A program made the translations under genes and the position numbers. From the NCBI GenBank assembly GCA_964612465.1, contig CAZTDF010000056.1, positions 1 to 22,032 on the forward strand: 22,032 nucleotides of DNA. Direction: 5' to 3'. Of the stretch, positions 1 through 9,088 are shown piece after piece; position 1 is the first letter of the stretch; every line of letters starts with the position of its first letter. Origin of the DNA: JAFGPJ01 sp964612465 (GTDB lineage: Bacteria > Planctomycetota > Phycisphaerae > Sedimentisphaerales > Anaerobacaceae). The notes beneath the pieces were generated by a model that saw only the letters and a program-made list of their open reading frames with translations, did not search any database and was not told the DNA's origin.

Positions 1-3000
1 AAGCAACGTTCTGACTCCTCGAAGTACATACGCCCCGGCAAAATATCCGGTAGATGTTTCATTAAACCAGTTTCTTATAGCCTCAGGATTCTCCGCAAAA
101 GGCAGCCGGTTAAATCTTATTACATCGTTTAGATTATTGCTACTACGTGAAACTACTTCCAGCCGCTGCGTTTGATTGAAAACGGACTCGTTGAATATCC
201 CTCCAAACGTCACTATTTCACCCGCATCAACCACCATACCGCCATTGTCGGCAATCTCAACTTTGCTATTAACAGTGACGGTGCCAATCGGAGGATCCAG
301 CCGACTACTGCCAAGGTAAATCGCGACATCGAGCGGGTCACCGCCTCCTGTTACTGAAGTATCAAAATCGACACTCCCGCGATCATCATTAGTGACCGGA
401 TTATATAATCCATTAGCAGTCAAAGCGGCATCCTGGCCCAATATCAGGTCATCTGAACTCCTAAGCACAATGGCAGCTTTCCCGCTTCCAAGTAGCAGGC
501 CAACACCAGTCCCGGCAGCGCTATTAGAGTAGCCGGTGATAGGAACGTTAAGTGTGTCGTTGCTCCCACCGGCCGTATATATCTTGCCCGTACTCGATAT
601 CAAAGACACGCCACCAACGGTTGCCGTCAAGACCCCGTTAAGAATCAGGTCGCCCGTTGTGGATTCTATTCCGATATTGCCGGTTGTGGTAATCGCATTG
701 GCAGTAATGTCGCCTACGGCACTTATCGCAACGGCTCCGCCCACTGTATCCACACTCGTCAAAATTATGTCGTCCGTCTCAGTTATGACTATATTACCGG
801 CGGTCGTTGAAGATGCATCCAAGCTTGCAACCGTTGTCTCAAGAGCGAGAGTACCGCCAATTCCACCCGTAGCCGTCAGCGTCAGACCATCAGCAACGAT
901 ATCTACAAGTGCGTCATTGGCTGCATCATTGATAGAACCCGCGTCAGCCTGGATTGTTACATCACCAGTGCCACCAGCATCTATAGTATCGACAGTAATA
1001 TTGCCTGCTGTTGCTGTATACGAGAAATTACCGCCGTCACTGAGGACTATACTGTTTAGAACATGACCGTTGTCAACATCTACCGCATCAGTACCAAAAT
1101 AGTCTATATCAATATCGCCACTGGTCGCCGTCGCTGCTGTTATTGTCGTTGCCAAAATCGTGCTGGCTGTCTGCTCACGAAGCTGGATGTGCTTTGTTGC
1201 ACCGTCCAAATCACTTAGGGTCAATGCCGTCGCATCCTCTATATCCAGAGGATTTGTGCCACCAATAGCTGCTCCGGTCAGCGCCACAGAACCGGAGGTC
1301 TTGATCTCCGTATTGACACTATCCGCTGCTACTGTAATATCACCCGCTGATGCTGTCAGAGTAACAGTACCACCACTGCCCGCACTCACAACTTCATCAA
1401 TATCTGCCAACGCAATGTTAGCTGTGGTCGATATTATCGTAATATCTCCGTCTACAGTGTCCACATCCGCCAAGGTAAGACCATCAGTCTCGGTTANNNN
1501 NNNNNNNNNNNNNNNNNNNNNNNNNNNNNNNNNNNNNNNNNNNNNNNNNNNNNNNNNNNNNNNNNNNNNNNNNNNNNNNNNNNNNNNNNNNNNNNNCTGT
1601 GTCCACATCCGCTAAGGTAAGACCGTCCGTCTCGGTTATCACTATATCTCCGTCAGGACTTGCTCCGCCCGTTGTCGATGAGGCATTAAGGCTCGCTACC
1701 GTCGTCTCGATAGCACCTGTTGTATCCGTTACCTCGGCTGCCGCGTTACCGCCTATCTCATCACGGGCTGTTAATGTTAGGACGTCAGCTGTAATATCAA
1801 CCACTGCGTCATCGGCTGCATCATTGATGGAACCCAAGGTAGCCTGGATTGTTACATCACCAGTGCCACCAGCATCTATAGTACCGACAGTAATATCGCC
1901 AACTGTCGAAGTATACGAGAAACTGCCGCCGTCACTTAGGACTATACTGTTGAGAACATGGCCGTTGTCAACATTTACCGCATCGGTGTCGAAGTAATCT
2001 ATATCAATATTGCCACTGGTCGCCGTCGCTGCTGTTATCGTCGTTGCCAAAATCGTGCTGGCTGTCTGCTCGTCTATCTGGATATGATTACCCGCTCCAT
2101 CAAGATCGTTAATCACAAGAGCCGTGGCGCCATTCAGATCAAGGGCATTGGTCGCTCCAATCGCATCACCAGTAAGAGTCACTGTACCGGTATTAACGAT
2201 CTCATCATTGGCGGTGCCGTCATCTATCGTAATACTACCGGCCGTCGCAGTCACGGTAACGTCACCACTACCGGCCGTTAGAATATCATCCACTGCATCC
2301 AGATTTATTGCACCGGTTAACGCCTCAAGAGTAAGATTGCCGTTGGTCGTACTGGTGTCAAGCTGACCGGAGGCCGTAATGCCGGCATCATTGTGAACTT
2401 CGAGATTGCCGTTGTTGATAGCAGAGGCTGCTACCGTCAAAATGCCCGTCGAAAGACTGTCGTAAGTGGCATTGCCGGTATTAGTGTGCGATACCGTCAG
2501 AGTTACTGCATCCGCAGCCGCTGAAACGTAATCAACAAATATACTGCCGGCACCGTCCTCGGTAAGACTAACCGCACCAGCGCTGGAATCTATGTCAAGA
2601 CCGGCAGCGCCTGTACTGTCTGCTATACCTGTCGAAGCCTCAAGGGTAATACTGCCACCGCCAGTGGTTGTAATGTCGGCTGTACCATTCGATGCCGCAG
2701 AGTTCCTGATGTAACCTGCTGAAGAATCTATGCTCACGTTGCCGGCAGCTCCGCTGGTAGCAATCCCGCCATCGGCTGCAACCGTAATGTTACCAGTAGC
2801 ATTTACTGTAATGGTGCCGGTGCCAGCGGCATTGAGTTTAGACAAAGTGATTGGGGTAGCTTGCGGGGCAGCCGCTCCAAGGACACCAGTTTCAATTGTA
2901 ATTGAGCCAGTTCCCTGAGTTCTGATCTCAAGGGCCGCCCCATCAGCGCTTGATGTCAAGTCAATACCAGTAGCAACATCTGCTGCGTCATTTTTTGTTT

Positions 3001-4349
3001 GCAGAGTAATATTTCTATTATTCGTAATGAGCAGTTGATCACCGCCAAAATCCCCACTTGTGCTAATCCCATCTAAAGCCTGAAGAACAATATGGGCATC
3101 TGTACCTTCGATTTCTGACTCATATACTGTAAATGCAGCGGGATCACCATCCACTGCAACCTGTCCAGTAACTGCATTATCCTCCAAAAGATTGTTCGTA
3201 GCACCCTCATCATCATCGCCGTCTGCTGTCCCACCTGTAATAGTAATTGTATCAGGATCAAGCAACAGTGTTCCCGCATCGCCCAGAGGGGCGCCCAGAT
3301 CCGAATGCCCGCGATAAATAAGCGTGTCCTTCCCTGAAACCTCAACAAAGCCGCCATCGCCGCCCTCAGCCCCGCCACGGGCACTGATATCGCCATAAAA
3401 AGCAGTAATCTCATCAGCCCATATAATTACTTTGCCACCGTCACCATGTTCCGTAGCGTCTGCTTTAATCGCGGAATCCGGGCCGACGTAGGTTCGTGAT
3501 GCGGTCGGGACATCACCTTTGCCCTGAAAATCACCCCCGACAAGAACCGTTCCACCGCCGTCAGAGCCGGAGACATCGATCCGGCCGGCATCGAATAGCC
3601 CGACTTTATCGCCAAGCATCTGNNNNNNNNNNNNNNNNNNNNNNNNNNNNNNNNNNNNNNNNNNNNNNNNNNNNNNNNNNNNNNNNNNNNNNNNNNNNNN
3701 NNNNNNNNNNNNNNNNNNNNNNGACGATATCACTTCCCGGTTCGCCGAGGAATACCCTGTCTCCGGAAGCCATAACGACATATCCGGCCGGACAGCTAAT
3801 GTTGCCGGAGTTAGTCACTTGTTTACCAATGAGGTAAACCTGCTGGGCGGAAATATCGCCGTCATTAATTACGGCTCCGTTGCCACCGGCAAAGTTATAG
3901 CGTCCGTTTATAAAATCGGCGTTGGATATATTAAGTCCCGAAGCGACCAACTGGTTGACATTGATTCTTGCCCCGGCACCAATATAGACGCCGGCGGGAT
4001 TAACGAAGAAAACCCTGCCGTTAGCCAACAGCGTTCCATTGATATTTGTCGGATTTGCCGAGAGTATCCTGTTGAGCACAGACGCACTGCTGCCGGGCTG
4101 GATAAACTGTACTGTTTCCGGCTGCGCAATGTCAAAACTGCTGTAATTAATAATTGCTTTATCGGAAGCGGTTATGGCTGTGTTGCTGCCGCTTTGCTGG
4201 ATTGAAACCTGGCCGTTGACGACCTGTGCTCCTTCCGGCCCAGCAATAACGTCCGAAACCAGGCCGTTGAAGATCAGAAAACAGATCAAGAAGCATACGA
4301 CACCCCGCCGACAGTAACGATTTCTGAATAATTTTGTTGAGAGTTCCAT
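1..4349 (-). CDS. Large two-partner-secretion exoprotein (TpsA, filamentous-haemagglutinin-like), partial, interrupted by two assembly gaps
   Basis: Surface or secreted adhesin-type protein exported by the adjacent TpsB. I start it at 4349 because GGAG sits 7 bases upstream; an in-frame ATG at 4394 would add 15 unlikely residues before the signal peptide. Residues 1-36 are a long signal peptide (Arg-rich, then a hydrophobic core, cleavage near VIA-G). Residues 37-209 match the haemagglutination-activity/TPS domain: NGTLLANGRVFFVNPAGVYI at about 104-123 contains the NPNGI-like motif, followed by ASGDRVFLGEPGSDIV. After the gap at 3623-3722 the domain end continues (GGGTVLVGGDFQGKG, then GTLLLDPDTITI). 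The rest is Gly/Thr/Asp/Ala-rich, as in beta-helix passengers, with long degenerate repeats. Left of the gap at 1497-1596 the frame stays open to base 1, so the C terminus is outside the window. The apparent frame changes across both gaps reflect arbitrary gap lengths. The ligand is unknown. Confidence 0.9.
740..1408 (-). repeat. Long degenerate coding repeat in tpsA, downstream copy
   Basis: This stretch repeats 1597-2302 in the same order, with many silent or conservative differences. Nearly identical blocks include the one encoding TASTILATTITAATATSG, the one encoding DNGHVLNSIVLSDGG, and the one encoding IDAGGTGDVTIQA. The offset between copies is a constant 895 bases (counting the 100 Ns) through much of the repeat. 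It falls to 868 near the 3' end because this copy lacks nine codons. This is intragenic duplication within the beta-rich passenger. Confidence 0.85.
1497..1596. other. Assembly gap (100 Ns) inside tpsA
   Basis: Exactly 100 undetermined bases, the conventional placeholder for a join of unknown size. Both flanks encode TETDGLTLADVDT on the minus strand. The true distance may therefore be a missing repeat unit, or the two contig ends may overlap. Confidence 0.97.
1597..2302 (-). repeat. Long degenerate coding repeat in tpsA, upstream copy
   Basis: Partner of 740-1408. It runs from the segment encoding DAVDDILTAGSGDVTVTA, through DNGHVLNSIVLSDGG, to ITETDGLTLADVDT at the gap edge. The last 40 bases before the gap recur on the other side of the gap with three differences, which probably explains why the assembly broke here. 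Confidence 0.85.
3623..3722. other. Assembly gap (100 Ns) inside tpsA secretion domain
   Basis: Exactly 100 undetermined bases. On the minus strand the upstream flank ends at GEPGSDIV and the downstream flank resumes at QMLGDKVGLFDAG, in a different frame relative to the placeholder. Family members usually carry more residues between these points, so real sequence is probably missing here. Confidence 0.97.
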
Positions 4350-4422
4350 ATTTTCTCCATTGCTTACAATTGAAATCATAATTATCTCACCCAATAACTA
4401 CCCGGCACGAATTTCCAAAAGC

Positions 4423-6255
4423 CTAAAATCGCATCATGAAGCTCACATTCAACTGGCCATCTCCCCTATCAGTCTCTTCGGTTCCACGAAGCGCCCATCC
4501 GTAATATATACCGGCACTAAAATTAATCTCTGTCTCAATAATCAGGCCGGTTCCTACCGAGCTAAGCTCCTGGACTGCCAACTCACCGGGATTAGAATTT
4601 TTTATCTTAGCGCGGCCGATATCAATAAAAGCCAATGGAGCAAGTTTCCGAAGCAGCGGTTTCTTCGTCTCACTGCCCCCGGCGCTTTCCTGTCGATCAC
4701 GGTTGGCTTTGCCGGCCTTAACGAGGTCAAACTCATATTGACCGGATATGAGCATCCCACCATCAGCAACAATTTCATCTTCTTCATAACCCCTGACGGA
4801 GTACAGACCACCAAATGTGGTCATCTTTGCCGGAACCAGTCTTTCGTCCGAGGCTATCGACCGGAAAGAACCGCTAATTCGATTAACCTTGGCGATGTCC
4901 AGATATTGGCTGTGAGAAACTCCGAAGTTGTAAATAGTAAAATCAGGACCTGTGTCTATACGTGCCTCCTCAAATTCACTTTCGCTGGAGCCGCCTATAT
5001 TCTCATTCATGGTGAACGTGAGCGAGGTGTTCGACATATCACCTGAATGATGGACATTCGCTCCTATACCCCATAGCTCCATATCAACATCGCTTGCTAT
5101 ACCGAGCGAAGGTGTGACTTTACTTTTTTCGTTACTAAGCGAACCTGTCAGATCAAAAAACCAGCCATTTATCTGGAGAACGTTGTAACTCACCACGCCG
5201 CCGTAGAATGATCCATTGCCGATAAAATTGATTCCGGATTCGGGTATATCAAATTTGCTGTAACCGCCATAAAGATTGAAACGCAACCGAGGTGTAAAAA
5301 CGGGAAAGTCGTAATTTCCATATACAGAGTATTCCTCCTCAAAACCTTTTTCCCAGGGAGCCTGATACATAACTGAGAATCTATCGTCCATACCTAAGAG
5401 GTTGGTATTGACGAAACCCACTCTTGGATTCCATTGTCTGTCTCTCGTACCGGCATTATCTACCTGTATGTACCAGTGCCAGGGATTCGTTTCATAAACG
5501 TCATAACTCAAATTTAGTGCGTTCGGTTCTATGCTGCGTGATATTACCGGAGAAACATACCGGTCGGGATTAAGATTGAGCAGCCTCACAAAATTATCCA
5601 GTTTTCCCTTTTGGATCACGTCACCTTCTTTTACCGGCGACCAGGATTCAAGGACGGAGTCTTTCAAGAAACCCTCTTCCAGCCGATTTCGGTCAAAATC
5701 GTATCTTTCTATCGAAATCTGTGCTATCTTACCCTCAAGTATCTGTATCGGCAGAATCTCATCGGCCAACCTGGATTCATCCTTGACCGCTTCAGCCGGA
5801 ACATACACGTAGATGCCGGCATAACCTTTATCCTGGTATACAGACAAAATATACTTCGTCAATCCTTGAATAGTCTTCAGAGACACTTCACGGTCCACGC
5901 CGGGGTCACGAATCAAGTCAAGTAATGCTCGGAAATCATATATTTCCTCATCCGAATCACCCTCCTTTTTCGGGGAAACAATATAAGCCTCCGGCAGATT
6001 TTCCAACAACTCTGCTGTCGATAGCAGAGTGTTGCCGCTTATTTTTAACTCCTTGGCTGAAAAACGCTGAGTCGTGTCCTCAGGAAAAGTTATTTCATCC
6101 GATAAAGCCGCACCCTCAGTGACTCTCTGCGATTCTCCCAATTCCTTATCTAATTGTTCTTTCCTGACGTCACTTTGTTCTCCTGCGAAAGCAACAGCTA
6201 TCAAACAAAGCAAAGAAATCGGCACCAAAGTTTTTATTTGTTTCGACAAGTCCAT
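4423..6255 (-). CDS. Two-partner-secretion outer-membrane transporter (TpsB, ShlB/FhaC/HecB family)
   Basis: Omp85-superfamily pore that exports the TpsA partner across the outer membrane. Residues 1-24 form a signal peptide (hydrophobic run ending AVAFA-G). Residues about 64-175 look like the ShlB-type POTRA domain, including SAKELKISGNTLLSTAELL and LPIQILEGKIAQI. A second POTRA-like part spans about 176-255, and a beta-barrel follows from about 256 to the end. The VRGY motif of the conserved inward loop is at 487-490, after TTFGGLYS. The protein ends in Phe (SFMMRF), as is usual for barrel insertion. Its 610 residues are typical for the family. The ATG at 6255 follows a GGAAGG ribosome binding site. 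The stop lies 73 bases before the tpsA start on the same strand, so the pair is probably one operon, transporter first. Confidence 0.93.
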   Translation of the reverse strand: MDLSKQIKTLVPISLLCLIAVAFAGEQSDVRKEQLDKELGESQRVTEGAALSDEITFPEDTTQRFSAKELKISGNTLLSTAELLENLPEAYIVSPKKEGDSDEEIYDFRALLDLIRDPGVDREVSLKTIQGLTKYILSVYQDKGYAGIYVYVPAEAVKDESRLADEILPIQILEGKIAQISIERYDFDRNRLEEGFLKDSVLESWSPVKEGDVIQKGKLDNFVRLLNLNPDRYVSPVISRSIEPNALNLSYDVYETNPWHWYIQVDNAGTRDRQWNPRVGFVNTNLLGMDDRFSVMYQAPWEKGFEEEYSVYGNYDFPVFTPRLRFNLYGGYSKFDIPESGINFIGNGSFYGGVVSYNVLQINGWFFDLTGSLSNEKSKVTPSLGIASDVDMELWGIGANVHHSGDMSNTSLTFTMNENIGGSSESEFEEARIDTGPDFTIYNFGVSHSQYLDIAKVNRISGSFRSIASDERLVPAKMTTFGGLYSVRGYEEDEIVADGGMLISGQYEFDLVKAGKANRDRQESAGGSETKKPLLRKLAPLAFIDIGRAKIKNSNPGELAVQELSSVGTGLIIETEINFSAGIYYGWALRGTEETDRGDGQLNVSFMMRF

Positions 6256-6451
6256 ATATGCCTTCCTTCTTCCTTAAATTTGGTTGATACAAAAACACTT
6301 CCATGGTCGTAGGTACTTTTTCTCGCCCACAGAAGAACCAAGTATTATTTCCAATAATACCTTTCGACCAGCGATGATTAAAACCGGATATGATGAATCA
6401 TAAAAAGTTCCCGCCAAAAAACAGTTTCTGGGCGTTTTTATCAAATGCAAT

Positions 6452-6481
6452 ATTATACTAAATGTAGATGTAAAAAAGTAA
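6452..6481 (-). promoter_or_regulatory. Possible sigma-70-like promoter for tpsB-tpsA
   Basis: On the minus strand a perfect TATAAT (6452-6457) lies 18 bases downstream of a weak -35 TTACTT (6476-6481). It would give a leader of roughly 190 bases before the tpsB start. The surrounding DNA is AT-rich, so a chance match is possible. Confidence 0.3.
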
Positions 6482-6925
6482 AGAAAAAGTAGTTTAATTC
6501 AAATTTGTGGTCAAACATTAGTAATAGCACTTTCGATATCTAATTTTATCGGACAATAGCGTTACATGCTTCCAGTTGTATTTATTATAAACGATATTAT
6601 ACCGAAGTATTTTCTCTTTGTTTGTACATCATCACATAAATACTGAAACAGTAAATTCGCTATACATTCCAATAGAAATACACATACCTTTACTGCCAAC
6701 AGCATTAAATCTGTACGGGCGGAATTGAATAAATCATCTTTCTGCCTCAGGCCGGGATCAAAGCTGTCAGAGTGTCACGATCTGCAAATCTTTAAGCGTT
6801 AGCATCCCGGGTGCCGTTCAATTCGGTTTTCTGCCCGACGATTGTACTGAAGCTTCTTTTCACAGCTAAATAGAACACACGTTCAACCAACGTGACACGA
6901 GTGACAATCGAAGCCGGACACAATC

Positions 6926-6950
6926 TTTTATCGGCTCAGAACCGATAAAA
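6926..6950. repeat. Perfect 9-base inverted repeat (TTTTATCGG / CCGATAAAA, 7-base loop)
   Basis: TTTTATCGG at 6926-6934 is the exact reverse complement of 6942-6950. The U-rich arm is on the 5' side on either strand, and no U-run follows the stem, so it is not a classical terminator. It could be a protein-binding operator or a chance structure. Confidence 0.45.
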
Positions 6951-7279
6951 TCATTCACATTTTTTGTAAGCGATCCTGTCAGCATAGGCCGCTGCGATGA
7001 TCTCTTTCATGTCATGCGTGACAGGCTTAAAGGCCGCATTGCTTCTCATCGATTGGATTTGCAATGGACATGTTATGTTCGAAGATCGGCCCGTCGAGGT
7101 CCATCCGCATATCTTTGGCCGGTTAGTCCACCTGGGTCCGCTGCTGCCGGATTATCCTGACTTTATTCCTTATCGTTTTAAACGGCCTTACAGAAGTAAA
7201 AAACACCCTGTTTCCGGCACGACAAGGATCGGCTGCGAAAAGATCAACATAAAAGCCCTAAGTTCGAAATGAAATGGCC

Positions 7280-7308
7280 TTGACTAATCAAAGATTTTCC
7301 ACTAATGT
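7280..7308 (+). promoter_or_regulatory. Possible promoter for the gcv operon
   Basis: TTGACT (7280-7285) is followed after exactly 17 bases by TAATGT (7303-7308). The -35 fits the sigma-70 consensus well and the -10 poorly. Transcription would begin near 7315, a few bases before the AAGGAG at 7327-7332 and the gcvT ATG at 7340. This agrees with the short form of gcvT. Confidence 0.35.
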
Positions 7309-7339
7309 TGCGCAGATGTCTCAAAAAAGGAGCAATACA

Positions 7340-8626
7340 ATGCAAGAAAGGACTCGCATAGGTCATTTTGTCTTTGACCCGGTTGATTCGCCTGCCGTGG
7401 GGAGCGTTCTCTACGAGCAGCATTTGAAGCTGCCAAGCCGGCTGCACATGAATCCGTTCTGCGGTTATATCATGCCCTTGTGGTATTCGACGATAGCCGC
7501 CGAGCATAGCGCGGTTCGCGAGGCGGCGGGATTGTTCGACTGCACCCACATGGGCACGCTCGATGTTTCAGGCCCCGAGGCCTCGGACTTTCTCGATTAC
7601 GTGACGACAAACAAAATCACGGACCTCGGTGTCGGCAGCGCTCGCTACTCGTATATCCTGGATGCCGCCGGCAATATTCTCGACGACATTATCATCTATC
7701 GCCGGGCTTCCGAGCGCTTCATGGTGGTTGTTAACGCCGCGAACGAACCGAAGATCAAGGCATATTTCAAGTCGCTGCTAAATGATGAGGTTCCGGTCGA
7801 TGCCGAAGACATCAAACGCAAACTGCCGTACAAGCCCGATATCTTTGACATGAGAGATACGAGCCAGAGCCGGGATTGCAGGGTCGATATTGCTCTTCAG
7901 GGACCCCGGTCGCTCGATATAGTCTCGGCTCTCGCCAATGCTCAAACCGCCGAGCAGATTGCCGCAATGCGGCCGTTTCATTTCGTGCAGGCAGCCCTCG
8001 GCGAGTTTGATTGCATTATCGCGAGCACAGGTTACACCGGTTCGAAAGTCGGATTCGAGTTATTCGTTCACCCTGATGATGCTTCGAAGCTATGGGAAAT
8101 GATGCTGCAGAAGTTTGAAGGCCAGGGGCTCGTGCCATGCGGGCTTGGTGCTCGGGATAGCCTAAGAATCGAAGCGGGCCTGCCGCTTTACGGTCATGAG
8201 CTGGCCGGGCAGTTCGATATTTCGCCTTTTGAGGCCGGTTACGGATGGGCCGTGAAACTGGACAAAGAGTTCTTCATCGGCAAGAAACCCATGGAGCAAA
8301 TTGCGAAAAACTATGACATGGAAGCGGCCAGAGTTGAATTGCCCGGCGAAAAAGGCATCCGGCCCGTCAGGCAGAACGATGCAGTTCTCAACAGCAAAGG
8401 TGTGTGTACCGGATGGGTGCTGAGCTGCGCAAAAATAGAAGAAAAACAGATTGCGCTGGTTTATATCAGCAGAGAGCGCACTGAACAAGGCAATCCTGTC
8501 GGTCTCTACTACCTCGCAAGAAGCCGTGGGCAGCTTGAACAGGGCAGGAAAGACCGTGTAGAGAAAGCCGAGCATGTTAGCCCGGATCTTGCCGGCATGG
8601 TTCTGAGCCGGTTCGAAAAATTCTGA
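7340..8626 (+). CDS. gcvT: Glycine cleavage system T protein (aminomethyltransferase)
   Basis: Transfers the methylene carbon of the aminomethyl group on lipoyl-GcvH to tetrahydrofolate, releasing ammonia and giving 5,10-methylene-THF. The start at 7340 is chosen because AAGGAG lies 7 bases upstream; the frame is open from an ATG at 7274, which has no such site. Family hallmarks are AAGLFDCTHMGTLDVSGPEA (about 62-81), YSYILDAAGNILDDIIIY (about 103-120, with the acidic pair of the active-site region at 115-116), a VDIALQGPRS segment, STGYTGSKVGFELF, and GARDSLRIEAGLPLYGHEL. At 428 residues it is longer than the usual 360-370. The extra length is an N-terminal extension and an added charged segment around 150-190 containing DIKRKLPYKPDIFDMRDT. 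First gene of the operon; gcvH follows 14 bases after its stop. Confidence 0.93.
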   Translation: MQERTRIGHFVFDPVDSPAVGSVLYEQHLKLPSRLHMNPFCGYIMPLWYSTIAAEHSAVREAAGLFDCTHMGTLDVSGPEASDFLDYVTTNKITDLGVGSARYSYILDAAGNILDDIIIYRRASERFMVVVNAANEPKIKAYFKSLLNDEVPVDAEDIKRKLPYKPDIFDMRDTSQSRDCRVDIALQGPRSLDIVSALANAQTAEQIAAMRPFHFVQAALGEFDCIIASTGYTGSKVGFELFVHPDDASKLWEMMLQKFEGQGLVPCGLGARDSLRIEAGLPLYGHELAGQFDISPFEAGYGWAVKLDKEFFIGKKPMEQIAKNYDMEAARVELPGEKGIRPVRQNDAVLNSKGVCTGWVLSCAKIEEKQIALVYISRERTEQGNPVGLYYLARSRGQLEQGRKDRVEKAEHVSPDLAGMVLSRFEKF

Positions 8627-8640
8627 TTAAGGAGTATTAA

Positions 8641-9021
8641 ATGGCAGTCAAAGGTTTACTTTTTACAAAAGACCACGAGTGGGTCAGTATCGAAGGTGCC
8701 GTCGCAACGATGGGTATCACAGATTACGCTCAGGAGCAGTTGGGCGAGCTTGTCTTTGTCGAGCTGCCCGTGATTGGTAAGCAGGTCAATGCTCACGACG
8801 AGATTGCTATCGTAGAGAGTTCGAAAGCCGCCAGTGACGTCTATTCGCCCGTGACGGGAAAGGTAATCGAAGTCAACCAGGAGCTTGAGACCCGCCCCGA
8901 GCTTATAAACGATAACTGCTACAAGGGCGGCTGGATAGCTAAATTGCAGCTCACCGATCCGAAGTCCCACGAGGACCTGATGGACACCGAACAATATAAG
9001 GAGTACGTAGCGGGATTATAG
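8641..9021 (+). CDS. gcvH: Glycine cleavage system H protein (lipoyl carrier)
   Basis: Small lipoylated carrier that shuttles the aminomethyl group from the P-protein to GcvT and is reoxidised by lipoamide dehydrogenase. Its 126 residues match the family. KDHEWVSIEG is near the N terminus, and the lipoylation lysine is K62 in IVESSKAASDVYSP. GGWIAKLQLTDP and a C-terminal YKEYVAGL are also typical. AAGGAG lies just before the ATG. It follows gcvT by 14 bases and precedes gcvPA by 67 bases. Confidence 0.97.
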   Translation: MAVKGLLFTKDHEWVSIEGAVATMGITDYAQEQLGELVFVELPVIGKQVNAHDEIAIVESSKAASDVYSPVTGKVIEVNQELETRPELINDNCYKGGWIAKLQLTDPKSHEDLMDTEQYKEYVAGL

Positions 9022-9088
9022 AAACCGCCATTCGGCCGCGGCCGGGCAGCCTGAGAGCGGTCCGGCACCGGTGCTGAGGATTTAATAA

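Larger units (their letters stand above)
6256..7339. other. Long intergenic region between tpsB and gcvT
   Basis: About 1.1 kb without a gene I can support. The left part, to about 6720, is visibly AT-rich and holds the tpsB leader. The right part has a more coding-like composition, but the open frames in it lack ribosome binding sites and recognisable motifs. One is a plus-strand frame at 6997-7272; another is a stop-bounded minus-strand frame ending near 6965. I looked for the glycine riboswitch expected before gcv operons and did not see its conserved core. A perfect 9-base palindrome occurs at 6926-6950. Confidence 0.6.

Noticed and set aside
536..2918. Several plus-strand open frames rich in Val/Pro/Ser opposite tpsA
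   Set aside because: They are antisense shadows of the low-complexity repeat coding sequence and repeat with it; none has a convincing ribosome binding site or motif.
1484..4394. Apparent frameshifts in tpsA, seen as separate minus-strand frames on each side of the N runs
   Set aside because: The frame changes occur only at the 100-N placeholders, whose real length is unknown; elsewhere the frame is open and family motifs continue.
4360..5046. 228-codon plus-strand open frame
   Set aside because: It lies antisense to the C-terminal barrel of TpsB, whose motifs and terminal Phe make the minus strand the real coding strand.
6926..6950. Intrinsic terminator at the palindrome
   Set aside because: No U-run follows the stem on either strand, and the stem tip has few GC pairs.
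6997..7272. 91-codon plus-strand open frame upstream of gcvT
   Set aside because: No ribosome binding site, no recognisable domain, and it runs up to the likely gcv promoter.
7274..7339. Longer gcvT start at 7274
   Set aside because: It lacks a ribosome binding site and overlaps the likely promoter; the ATG at 7340 has AAGGAG at good spacing.
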